Assembly: GCA_003224725.1 (NCBI GenBank)
Contig: QHZQ01000074.1
Coordinates: 535-32,715, forward strand
Source of the DNA: Acidobacteriota bacterium
GTDB lineage: Bacteria; Acidobacteriota; Terriglobia; Versatilivoradales; Versatilivoraceae
Direction of reading: 5' to 3'
DNA length: 32,181 nt
Shown here: piece by piece, positions 23,013 to 30,303 of the stretch
Numbering within the stretch: the stretch's first letter is position 1
Layout of the letters: each line of letters begins with the position of its first letter
Translations under genes and position numbers: made by a program
Notes under the pieces: model-generated
What the model saw: the letters and a program-made list of their open reading frames with translations, nothing else
The model's database searches: none
Told to the model about the DNA's origin: nothing

Positions 23013-24395
23013 CTACGACCCAAACGAGACGGTCTCATCTGAGAGAATCGGAAAGGCTTCATGACGGGGAGATCCAACCGAAAAGATCAACTTGAAAAAT
23101 TCAGCCACGTGATAGCCGCCAGCAAAGACAGGGACACTAAGGCGCATTTCCAGATCGGTCTTGATCCAATCATCCAGAAAAAGGCCCTGCTCACCTGTCA
23201 TGGATTCCGACGGAACCACCAGGAAGTCCCCGTGGAGTTGATCCTTTACCGCAGCAAAGATGTCACTCCCGGTTAAGAGCCCTGCCACGGTGATTCCTTT
23301 ACCAAAATAGAGGTTCTCCGCGGGTAAGCATTGGAGATCGACCTTAAGCTTGGAATTGATCTGATCTACGCAGCCCTTCAGTGTAGGATAAAAAATTCTA
23401 CCCGTGACCACGGTTCCACGAACGCTGACCCGCCGGTTGTGCTTCCATTTCTTACCCAGGGCCAGGGCGAATTCGTCGAGAAAAGTACGAACCATGCCAA
23501 CGCCATTTTCCACCAGCGGGAACTCTCCGTAATGAGATCGCGGAGGAATCGGGTGTTCAGCCAGGATATAGAATTCATCGCCAAGGAAACAAAATGGAGT
23601 TCCATAAGTTCCTAAGTTCTGTTGCTGGATTGCTGAAACGTGCTCGATGGTTCTCCGGGCGTAGTCCAGATCGACCGGCCTCAACTTGGGAAGACCTTTG
23701 CGGTGATCGGTCAAGCCAACCGGAACAATGGAAACGGTCAAAACGCTGGGATAAAAATGCACGAGGTCCGCGATGCTTCGCTCCAGATGAATACCATCAT
23801 TGATGTCAGGCATGAGAACGATTTGAGTGTGAACCTTTATGCCACCTTCGATCAACCTTCGCATATTTCCCAACAGGTCGTCGGGCCTGCGATTTTGGAG
23901 CAAATATTGCCGAAGCCCTACTTCGGTGGCGTGAACCGAAACGTATAGAGGGGACAGACGCTGTTCGAAGATTCGTTGAAAATCGCTTTCCGAAAGATTC
24001 GTCAAGGTGAGGTAATGACCAAACAAGAACGAGAGGCGAAAATCTTCGTCCTTCACTCTGAGGGTGCGACGAACCTGTTTCCCCCGCGGAAGTTGATGAA
24101 CGAAGCAAAAGATGCAGTTGTTTTTGCATAGGCGGGTTTGAATGCCCTCCAGTTCAATGCCGAGGTCCTCCTCCTCGTCTTTTTCGATATCTATTTCCCA
24201 AAGCTCGCCGGAAGTCTTGGCTACTCGCAATACCAGTTCGCGCTCAAATAACGTAACTACATAACGATAGTCGAGAACATCTTCAATTACACGATCATTG
24301 ATCCCCAAAAGCCGGTCTCCGGCTTCGATTCCTACTTCATGGGCAATTGAGCCCTGTTCTACTGCCTGGATCAAAACACCTGCTGGTACTTGCAT
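23013..24395 (-). CDS. PDZ / radical-SAM-like / DUF512 protein
   Basis: 460 residues. The N-terminal PDZ-like domain (AVEQGSIAHEVGIEAGDRLLGINDR in pieces) spans about 8-65. The cluster motif C90-x3-C94-x2-C97 (CKNNCIFCFVHQLPRG) belongs to a radical-SAM-like 4Fe-4S domain, and the C-terminal DUF512 domain includes the TGEQGLFLDD and AGGYHVAEFF segments. The family is widespread in clostridia, cyanobacteria and acidobacteria, often beside the GTPase Der or lipid genes, and has no proven reaction. ATG 24395 is chosen; a TTG just before it is also in frame. It follows pgsA on the same strand after 58 bases. Confidence 0.88.
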   Translation of the reverse strand: MQVPAGVLIQAVEQGSIAHEVGIEAGDRLLGINDRVIEDVLDYRYVVTLFERELVLRVAKTSGELWEIDIEKDEEEDLGIELEGIQTRLCKNNCIFCFVHQLPRGKQVRRTLRVKDEDFRLSFLFGHYLTLTNLSESDFQRIFEQRLSPLYVSVHATEVGLRQYLLQNRRPDDLLGNMRRLIEGGIKVHTQIVLMPDINDGIHLERSIADLVHFYPSVLTVSIVPVGLTDHRKGLPKLRPVDLDYARRTIEHVSAIQQQNLGTYGTPFCFLGDEFYILAEHPIPPRSHYGEFPLVENGVGMVRTFLDEFALALGKKWKHNRRVSVRGTVVTGRIFYPTLKGCVDQINSKLKVDLQCLPAENLYFGKGITVAGLLTGSDIFAAVKDQLHGDFLVVPSESMTGEQGLFLDDWIKTDLEMRLSVPVFAGGYHVAEFFKLIFSVGSPRHEAFPILSDETVSFGS

Positions 24396-24453
24396 CAAGA
24401 CTGGAGAAGCTCCTCGTCTCTGAAATCAAAGTTGGATGAAGATTCTCTGGCTG

Positions 24454-25029
24454 CTAACCAGCAGCAGCGCTGCTTTCGGACACCATTTTCTTTCCGCGAT
24501 AGACATAGTGCAACCCCGAAAACACGGTAACGGCGCCCGTAATTAGGTACAGCAGATACAAGAGCTCTGGAGTCATAAATCTGTAATTAAGAAACAGGAC
24601 GACAACGATTGTGAGGATTTGAAAACAGGTTGTCGCCTTACCATAAATCGAGGGGGAAAAATTGCGATGGCCAGTACTTATGATGATAATAAGTGCACTG
24701 GCAATGAGAATGACATCGCGGCTGATCACCAGAATGGTCAACCACAAGGGAACCACATTGGGTAGTCCCAACCCCCTGATGGAGAGCACGACAAAGGATG
24801 ATGTCAGCAAAAGCTTGTCTGCGATAGGGTCAAGATAAGCCCCCAAGGAAGTCTTTTGTTGGAGCAACCGGGCCATCAATCCGTCCAATCCATCCGTCAC
24901 ACCCGCCAGAATGAAAATGGAAAAGGCCCAGCCCAAGTGATTGTATACCACCAGGATCACAAAAATGGGAATGAATACCATCCTCAAGATGGTTATCTGA
25001 TTGGCGGGGGTGAGAATACGAGTTGCCAT
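24454..25029 (-). CDS. pgsA: CDP-diacylglycerol--glycerol-3-phosphate 3-phosphatidyltransferase
   Basis: 191 residues, about five membrane helices. It makes phosphatidylglycerol phosphate, the first committed step to PG and cardiolipin. The CDP-alcohol phosphotransferase motif is complete: D46-x2-D49-G-x2-A-R54-x8-G63-x3-D67-x3-D71 (DGLDGLMAR ... GAYLDPIADK). The N-terminus ILTPANQITILRM is typical of PgsA. ATG 25029 is chosen over a longer frame because family similarity begins there; no clear ribosome binding site is seen. A strong promoter lies about 45 bases upstream. Other CDP-alcohol transferases cannot be fully excluded. Confidence 0.9.
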   Translation of the reverse strand: MATRILTPANQITILRMVFIPIFVILVVYNHLGWAFSIFILAGVTDGLDGLMARLLQQKTSLGAYLDPIADKLLLTSSFVVLSIRGLGLPNVVPLWLTILVISRDVILIASALIIIISTGHRNFSPSIYGKATTCFQILTIVVVLFLNYRFMTPELLYLLYLITGAVTVFSGLHYVYRGKKMVSESSAAAG

Positions 25030-25071
25030 GAACGTATTGTCTACGGTGTCTGAAAATAGCAGAAACGACAA

Positions 25072-25101
25072 ATCATAACGAACGCCCGAAATCGATGTCA
25101 A
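25072..25101 (-). promoter_or_regulatory. Sigma-70 promoter of pgsA
   Basis: On the reverse strand, TTGACA (25101-25096), an 18-base spacer and TATGAT (25077-25072). It drives pgsA and probably the DUF512 gene. Confidence 0.55.
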
Positions 25102-25153
25102 ATGCTTTTAGCCAGTTGACTTTGAATTGAAAATCTGGTGAGATGGATTTGTT

Positions 25154-25606
25154 ATGGAATTGCTTAGTAGGTGGGGGAACTGTCTTATATTGGTGATGAC
25201 AGTGGTTGTGTTCCCTCAAACTGGGGCAACCGGTGTTCTTCAACTTCAGCCCCATTCAAAACCTTGGCCCGCCGGCGCCAGCGGTATGGTGAATATCAGT
25301 TTGGTTATCAAAGAGGGATTCAAGATCCCTAAGAGACCACTACCGAGGATTCAAATAGATTCGGCGCCAGACTTTGAAATCAAGGGTGAGTTAAATTTTA
25401 TTGAGGAAGAACGGGGAAAAGACCCTGAATATTTTAATTCCTTCAAGCCCTTGGTCATCCAGGTCAAGGCGGCAGACTCAACCAAGCCAGGTAGATATTC
25501 CTTAGGGGGGAAGTTCGTCTATTTTTATTGTTCGGATAAAGATAAATACTGCGGTCGCGCGGTCGAAAGCGTTCAGATACCCGTTGAAATTCTGGCCAAG
25601 AAGTAA
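25154..25606 (+). CDS. Exported DsbD-alpha-like protein
   Basis: 150 residues. A signal peptide (about 1-27, CLILVMTVVVFPQTGATG) is followed by an immunoglobulin-like beta domain with the pair C126-x6-C133 (YFYCSDKDKYCGRAV). Layout and motif resemble the N-terminal (alpha) domain of DsbD, which passes electrons to periplasmic thiol proteins. The membrane and thioredoxin domains of DsbD are absent. It might serve the reducing side of cytochrome c maturation or be a structural periplasmic domain with a disulfide. It is co-oriented with a TPR protein 57 bases on. The call is moderate, based on local pattern. Confidence 0.65.
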   Translation: MELLSRWGNCLILVMTVVVFPQTGATGVLQLQPHSKPWPAGASGMVNISLVIKEGFKIPKRPLPRIQIDSAPDFEIKGELNFIEEERGKDPEYFNSFKPLVIQVKAADSTKPGRYSLGGKFVYFYCSDKDKYCGRAVESVQIPVEILAKK

Positions 25607-25663
25607 AAAAGGAGGGCCTAGCCGCTATTTGTCAATCTCAGTCAGAAGCGGCCGGTCTAAACC

Positions 25664-26806
25664 ATGCAACTTAGGAATCTGGTGGTGCCCCTGTTCTCGC
25701 TTTTATTGTGGATGAGCGCGGGAAGGATCGGCTGGGCTCAAGAAAAATCTGACCTGAGCAAATTCTCCAATGAAGAGTTATTGGTCAGGGCCGAACGTAC
25801 GTTTCTGATGCGCAACTTCACAGCTTCAGAAAAGTATTACCGGGAGTTAGACGACCGTTTGCTGAAGCGACTTTCAAGCCTGGAACCCAGCGAGGCCCAA
25901 GAGCAGATCGAACTCGACGAAGAATTAGTGTTGGCGCCTTTTGGTCTGGGACACAGTTTGATCTACCTACACCGTTACTCTGAAGCCCTGCAAGCCATTG
26001 AAAACGGCCTCAAGATATATCCGGATTGGGCTAACAACCATGCTTCCCTGTTATTCTTTCAAGATCCCCTGTTCACCGGTCCAGTCTTGACCGATTTAGA
26101 AAGGCAAATGAGATCCACTCGAGATCAGGCCCCCTGGTTGCTACATGGATATATTCATTTCTTCAGTGACAATTTTCGCGAAGCCTCAAAATCTTTTTCC
26201 CAGGTTTTGAGCTCCGATAAGGGGAATTTTTTGGCCAACTACTTCATTCAGCATATGGAGTTAGCGCAAAGGCAGAACCCTGTGGCCCGCCTCGAAAGCT
26301 TCAACGAAAAAGAGACGGATAAGCTTCCCGTTGATGAACTCATCGATTATGGCTCCTCCTTCTTCAAAAACTCGGATTATTCAATGGCGGCCAAACTCTT
26401 CAAAAGAGCCATCGACGCCAAACAGGATATTCCTGTTGTTCATATCGCGTATGGCGATTCCCTTTTTGCTTTAGGGAAATTTGAAGAGGCCACTCAAGCA
26501 ATTTTGAAGGGGCTGGAAATTTACCCAAAGTACGCGGAAAGCCGAATCAATCGCCGTGATTTCTATGGAAATCCTTCTGAGTTTGACTCACAATTACAAA
26601 GGTTAGAAAACTACGTCCACAAGCATCCAACTAACCTTAGTGCCCGATTTCTGCTCGGTTACAATTATTTTTTCATCCAGGATTATGACAAAGCGGACGA
26701 GCAGTTTCAGGCAGTGCTGACCAATAAATCCCTTTATTCCTCGGCTCGATACCTTCACGACCTCATCCAGAAATTCAGCAGCCAAAAGGTAAAAAAGCCT
26801 TTGTAA
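25664..26806 (+). CDS. Exported tetratricopeptide-repeat protein
   Basis: 380 residues. A signal peptide ends near AGRIGWAQ (about 1-25). TPR-type helical repeats follow along the length: EELLVRAERTFLMRNFTASEKYY, GHSLIYLHRYSEALQAIENGLKIYP, YGDSLFALGKFEEATQAILKGLEIYP and LGYNYFFIQDYDKADEQFQAVL in pieces. It is predicted periplasmic and a protein-binding scaffold. A very strong AAAGGAGGG occurs at about 25609-25617 with no in-frame start in reach; the ATG used has only a weak site. GCCGCT there can pair with AGCGGC before the ATG. The partner is unknown; it is likely co-transcribed with the DsbD-alpha-like gene. Confidence 0.82.
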   Translation: MQLRNLVVPLFSLLLWMSAGRIGWAQEKSDLSKFSNEELLVRAERTFLMRNFTASEKYYRELDDRLLKRLSSLEPSEAQEQIELDEELVLAPFGLGHSLIYLHRYSEALQAIENGLKIYPDWANNHASLLFFQDPLFTGPVLTDLERQMRSTRDQAPWLLHGYIHFFSDNFREASKSFSQVLSSDKGNFLANYFIQHMELAQRQNPVARLESFNEKETDKLPVDELIDYGSSFFKNSDYSMAAKLFKRAIDAKQDIPVVHIAYGDSLFALGKFEEATQAILKGLEIYPKYAESRINRRDFYGNPSEFDSQLQRLENYVHKHPTNLSARFLLGYNYFFIQDYDKADEQFQAVLTNKSLYSSARYLHDLIQKFSSQKVKKPL

Positions 26807-26972
26807 CCTTCCCCCGACCGATAGTTTTCTCCGGTTGATTCCCGCATTAGCCCATTTTTGCTCCATCCTCTAATAAGTCTTCCCTCTTCCTCCGCAGATA
26901 CAGCTCATTCCACCTTACTGTAATGTTCGAAAACCCTGGAACGATACAGCTGCTATGGAAGGAGTAAGGGTT

Positions 26973-27356
26973 ATGCTCAAACCACATAGAGAGGCCATCG
27001 TATTGAAGCTGAGGACCCTGAACGCCACGGATCCGCAGCGCGCCATGGACGAAATTGACCATCTGATTGAACACGCGTCCATCAAGGAACTGGCTCAAAT
27101 CTTGGAGAGTACCTATTGGGAAATTTCCGAGGAACTGAGAATCGATTGGCGTTTCACTGCGATGCAATGGAAAATTGGCAACCGGGGTCGGGATGAATTT
27201 GCAGAGGTCTATCCTCAGGCCCGCTTCAAGGTATGGTCATTCCCGTTCTGTCAGGAGGGGCGGGATTTCGAATCTCAAAAGCGTTATGCGACCTGTCTGC
27301 CCTTTCAGTTCAAAGACGAGAAGGCATTTTGCCCAATGACCGTCAGTGCTCTCTGA
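26973..27356 (+). CDS. Hypothetical protein
   Basis: 127 residues from ATG 26973, with GGAG eight bases upstream. I do not recognise it. The first 85 residues look helical and protein-like (REAIVLKLRTLNATDPQRA, EIDHLIEHASIKELAQIL). The last 40 are rich in Cys, Phe and Gln and look less natural, so the true end may lie in another frame after a shift near 27230. No signal peptide or membrane helix. Antisense frames overlap it but look worse. Confidence 0.5.
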   Translation: MLKPHREAIVLKLRTLNATDPQRAMDEIDHLIEHASIKELAQILESTYWEISEELRIDWRFTAMQWKIGNRGRDEFAEVYPQARFKVWSFPFCQEGRDFESQKRYATCLPFQFKDEKAFCPMTVSAL

Positions 27357-27559
27357 TTTTGCCAGGCTCGACTTCCCCTCCGCAACCTTAAATTTTAGAG
27401 AATCTGTATAGAACGACAAGTCAACTTTCAGGGCATTCGAAGAATTCCCCTCATCGGCTGAAGAGATCGGCTGAGGAGGGGATGCCATGGCCAGCTATGG
27501 CAAGGGTGGTGCGACCCGGAGGGTCCCAACCACTCCGTCTACATCTATAGAACAGGCAA
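27357..27559. other. Intergenic region downstream of tRNA-Val
   Basis: CCCCTC near 27447 and GAGGGG near 27477 can form a weak hairpin that includes a direct repeat ATCGGCTGA. No T tract is seen after the tRNA on the reverse strand. A reverse frame (27237-27488) has no support beyond being open. Confidence 0.4.
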
Positions 27560-27634
<75 letters not shown>

Positions 27635-27702
27635 AATCAGGCAGGAACGGCTAAGTGACCAGAATCTTTTAACATGCAGGAGGGAATCCTGACAAGTCTA
27701 AA

Positions 27703-27822
27703 ATGGCAAAAAGTGCACTGTGTCACAACTGCACTTACCTGGAAGATACTGGAGAGTACTCTAAGTGCGGAGTTCCTGTGCACTCTCTCATGGCCTTTTA
27801 CGCTTCTTATTCATGCCTGTAA
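27703..27822 (+). CDS. Tiny Cys-rich ORF, zinc-ribbon-like
   Basis: 39 residues: MAKSALCHNCTYLEDTGEYS then KCGVPVHSLMAFYASYSCL. The C7-x2-C10 ... C22-G ... C38 pattern could bind zinc or be a small zinc ribbon. AGGAGGG lies upstream but too far (about 20 bases) for an ideal site. It sits alone between tRNA-Val and the MoxR operon. It may be real; it is short enough to be chance. Confidence 0.4.
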   Translation: MAKSALCHNCTYLEDTGEYSKCGVPVHSLMAFYASYSCL

Positions 27823-27850
27823 CGTAGCCTTTTTCGTCAACTAATTGCTC

Positions 27851-27879
27851 TTGCCTCCAGGCTTTTTCACGGCTAGAAT
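27851..27879 (+). promoter_or_regulatory. Sigma-70-like promoter of the MoxR operon
   Basis: TTGCCT (27851-27856), a 17-base spacer and TAGAAT (27874-27879). A start near 27886 gives an 80-base leader that includes a 7-codon open frame beginning at 27927. Confidence 0.45.
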
Positions 27880-27968
27880 TTTTTCATCGCCTGCTTATGA
27901 ACTGATAACAGCAGAGAGGGTCCTTTTATGTTCAAGCTCAGAAAGACGTAGGGAGAAGGAGGGACCTT

Positions 27969-28919
27969 TTGCTCGAAGTCGAAAAGCAGAAAAAGATTGA
28001 CGGTTTGATCGAGACCATCGAGACTGTGATCAAGGGCAAAGCAGAAGTGATAAGACAATGTCTGGTCGCTCTCTTTGCCGGGGGGCATTTGCTGGTGGAA
28101 GATGTGCCAGGCGTTGGAAAGACCACTCTGGCCCATTGCCTGGCACTGGTAATCAATTGCTGTTTTCACCGCATTCAGTTCACCAGTGATTTGTTGCCTT
28201 CAGACATATTGGGAATCTCCATTTACAACCAGCATCGACAGGAGTTTGAATTCAAGCCTGGACCGATTTTTGCCAATGTGATTCTGGCAGATGAGATTAA
28301 TCGGACCACTCCTAAAACCCAGAGTGCTTTGTTAGAAGCCATGAGCGAAGGGCAGGTGACGGTGGATAATCAAACCTTTCTTCTACCCAGACCCTTCTTG
28401 GTGTTGGCTACCCAAAACCCCATTGAGCATCACGGGACCTACCCTTTGCCCGAGTCCCAACTGGACCGTTTCCTGATGCGCATTAAAGTAGGCTATCCCT
28501 CTCTGGAAGCCGAAAAAGCGATTTTCCAAAGCCAATCACTATCGTCTCCTCTTGATCATCTCTCGGCCATCCTGAACGGAGAGGACATCATCGATATCCA
28601 GGAAACCGTCAAAAGAATTAGCGTGGATGATGCCATTGTTTATTATGCTTTACAAATTGTGGAAAAGACCCGTCATTCGGAATACCTGACCCTGGGCGTT
28701 AGTCCGCGAGGCTCTCTAGCGCTTTTGAGAGCGGCGCAAGCGCTTGCGTATATTGAGGGCCGGGATTATTGCCTACCCGATGATGTCAAACAAATGGTGC
28801 CTGCAGTGTTGGCTCATCGGCTCGTCGTCAATAACCGGTTCTCTTCAACTCTTAAGCAGAATGAAGACGCGGGAGTCATCCTCAAGGAGATTCTTGATTC
28901 GGTGGAAGTGCCACTTTGA
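27969..28919 (+). CDS. MoxR-family AAA+ ATPase
   Basis: 316 residues, cytoplasmic. Walker A DVPGVGKTT (45-53), Walker B VILADEINR (D108, E109), sensor segment ATQNPIEHHGTYPLPESQLDRF (in pieces, 147-168) and a C-terminal lid with SPRGSLALLRAAQALA. MoxR proteins act as chaperones that mature or activate partner complexes, commonly encoded with DUF58 and transglutaminase proteins as here. The start is TTG 27969 with AAGGAGGG five bases upstream, which fixes it. First gene of a three-gene operon. Confidence 0.94.
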   Translation: MLEVEKQKKIDGLIETIETVIKGKAEVIRQCLVALFAGGHLLVEDVPGVGKTTLAHCLALVINCCFHRIQFTSDLLPSDILGISIYNQHRQEFEFKPGPIFANVILADEINRTTPKTQSALLEAMSEGQVTVDNQTFLLPRPFLVLATQNPIEHHGTYPLPESQLDRFLMRIKVGYPSLEAEKAIFQSQSLSSPLDHLSAILNGEDIIDIQETVKRISVDDAIVYYALQIVEKTRHSEYLTLGVSPRGSLALLRAAQALAYIEGRDYCLPDDVKQMVPAVLAHRLVVNNRFSSTLKQNEDAGVILKEILDSVEVPL

Positions 28920-28970
28920 TTTCCTGATCTTTCACCATCCCTTCATTTCAGCATTAGGTTCCAACCAATC

Positions 28971-30296
28971 ATGTCTATCCCTGATCTCCCCAGGCATTGG
29001 ACTGTGCATTTTTCCTGGCAAGCTTTTCGTAACAGCTTGATTGCCACTCTGGCCTTGGGCCTGGCTTTGGGCTCTGCGCTGGCTTCTTCCGTCGCAGCTC
29101 AGGAGGGGAAAGTTGCCACTGCCACAGTCATGGCCGTTTTATCTCTCGTCCTGGCGGCAATCATTTCGATCACAGTAGTCCCCCGGCTGCTTCGCAGGGC
29201 GCGCCGAGAGTGGCTGCGTCTATCCTTTACCATCACGCAAGAGGGCTGGTTTTATGTTATTGCCTTGGTGGTTCTAGCTATGGCTGCCTTCAATACGGGC
29301 AATAATTTGATTTTCCTCATTTTTTCTGCCGCGTTGTCTATTTTGATTGTCTCAGAATTAATTTCCAATGTTAATCTGAGGGATCTTCATTTCAAAATGC
29401 ATTTGCCGGCGGTAATCAACGCTCAACAGTCTTTCATCTCAGTCCTCAGCCTGCAGAATCTGAAACCTTGGCTCCCTTCATTCTCCCTCGCCGTGGAAGG
29501 CCGGGAACCTTCCTCAGGCTCGGCGCGATCAACTGGCAAAGATACCATCTTCCGACTTGGGCGGCAGGTCTACTACCCTTTCTTGCCTGGAGGAACTCAG
29601 TCCCGGCAAAAGGTCGGAATGCAGTTTGGACGCAGGGGCCGATACCTTCAGCCAGAGGTAGAGATTTCGACTGGCTTCCCCTTCGGATTCGTGAAAAAGA
29701 GGAAGAGAATGCGCGTCGACCAGGAGATCATTGTATTGCCGGAAATTGCTGCCCCTAACGAATTTTTCGAAATGCTCCCCTTGTTAAATGGCGCTTTGGA
29801 AAGTCATTATCGCGGATGGGGGTCAGATTTATATTCAATCCGGGATTACTTAAGCCGGGACAGCGCCCGCTTCCTGGACTGGAAGGCCACTGCCAAGACA
29901 GGAAGGTTGAAACTGCGGGAGTTTACTCAGGAAGAAGATCGCAAATGTTGTTTCGTCTTCGACAATATTTTCCTGACATACGATGTGACCGATCGACCCG
30001 CCTTTGAAAAGGCGGTTAAGCTCTGTGCCAATACCGCCCGCCACTTTCACCAGATGGGAGGTGAAATCCGCCTGGTTACTCCAGAGGCATGTACATTGTT
30101 TGGACAATCGGGGGAGGGACTGCTGGAAATCTTAAGATTGTTAGCCCTCATTGAACCCGTTTCCGGAAAGACCCATTCACTTTCAGAGTTGGCTAGGGAT
30201 ACAGCCTTCAAGATCCTGTTTACCAGCCAGCAACGTGGAGCCATCCCTACGTCCGTTTGGAACTCCTCACACGTTGTGTTCATGCGAGAACTGTAG
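28971..30296 (+). CDS. DUF58 membrane protein
   Basis: 441 residues. Membrane helices lie in the first 130 residues (IATLALGLALGSALASSVAA, VMAVLSLVLAAIISITVV, then a pair at about 92-128). The DUF58 domain follows, with the signature SIRDYLSRDSARFLDWKATAKTGRLKLREF (in pieces, about 285-315) and a weakly von Willebrand A-like C-terminal part. DUF58 proteins are standard partners of MoxR ATPases; the molecular role is unknown. It lies 51 bases after moxR. AGG is the only weak ribosome binding match. Confidence 0.9.
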   Translation: MSIPDLPRHWTVHFSWQAFRNSLIATLALGLALGSALASSVAAQEGKVATATVMAVLSLVLAAIISITVVPRLLRRARREWLRLSFTITQEGWFYVIALVVLAMAAFNTGNNLIFLIFSAALSILIVSELISNVNLRDLHFKMHLPAVINAQQSFISVLSLQNLKPWLPSFSLAVEGREPSSGSARSTGKDTIFRLGRQVYYPFLPGGTQSRQKVGMQFGRRGRYLQPEVEISTGFPFGFVKKRKRMRVDQEIIVLPEIAAPNEFFEMLPLLNGALESHYRGWGSDLYSIRDYLSRDSARFLDWKATAKTGRLKLREFTQEEDRKCCFVFDNIFLTYDVTDRPAFEKAVKLCANTARHFHQMGGEIRLVTPEACTLFGQSGEGLLEILRLLALIEPVSGKTHSLSELARDTAFKILFTSQQRGAIPTSVWNSSHVVFMREL

Positions 30297-30303
30297 CTTT
30301 ATT

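Noticed and set aside
26847-27167. Reverse open frame of 106 residues
   Set aside because: Overlaps the better-supported forward ORF (26973-27356), which has a ribosome binding site; product looks random.
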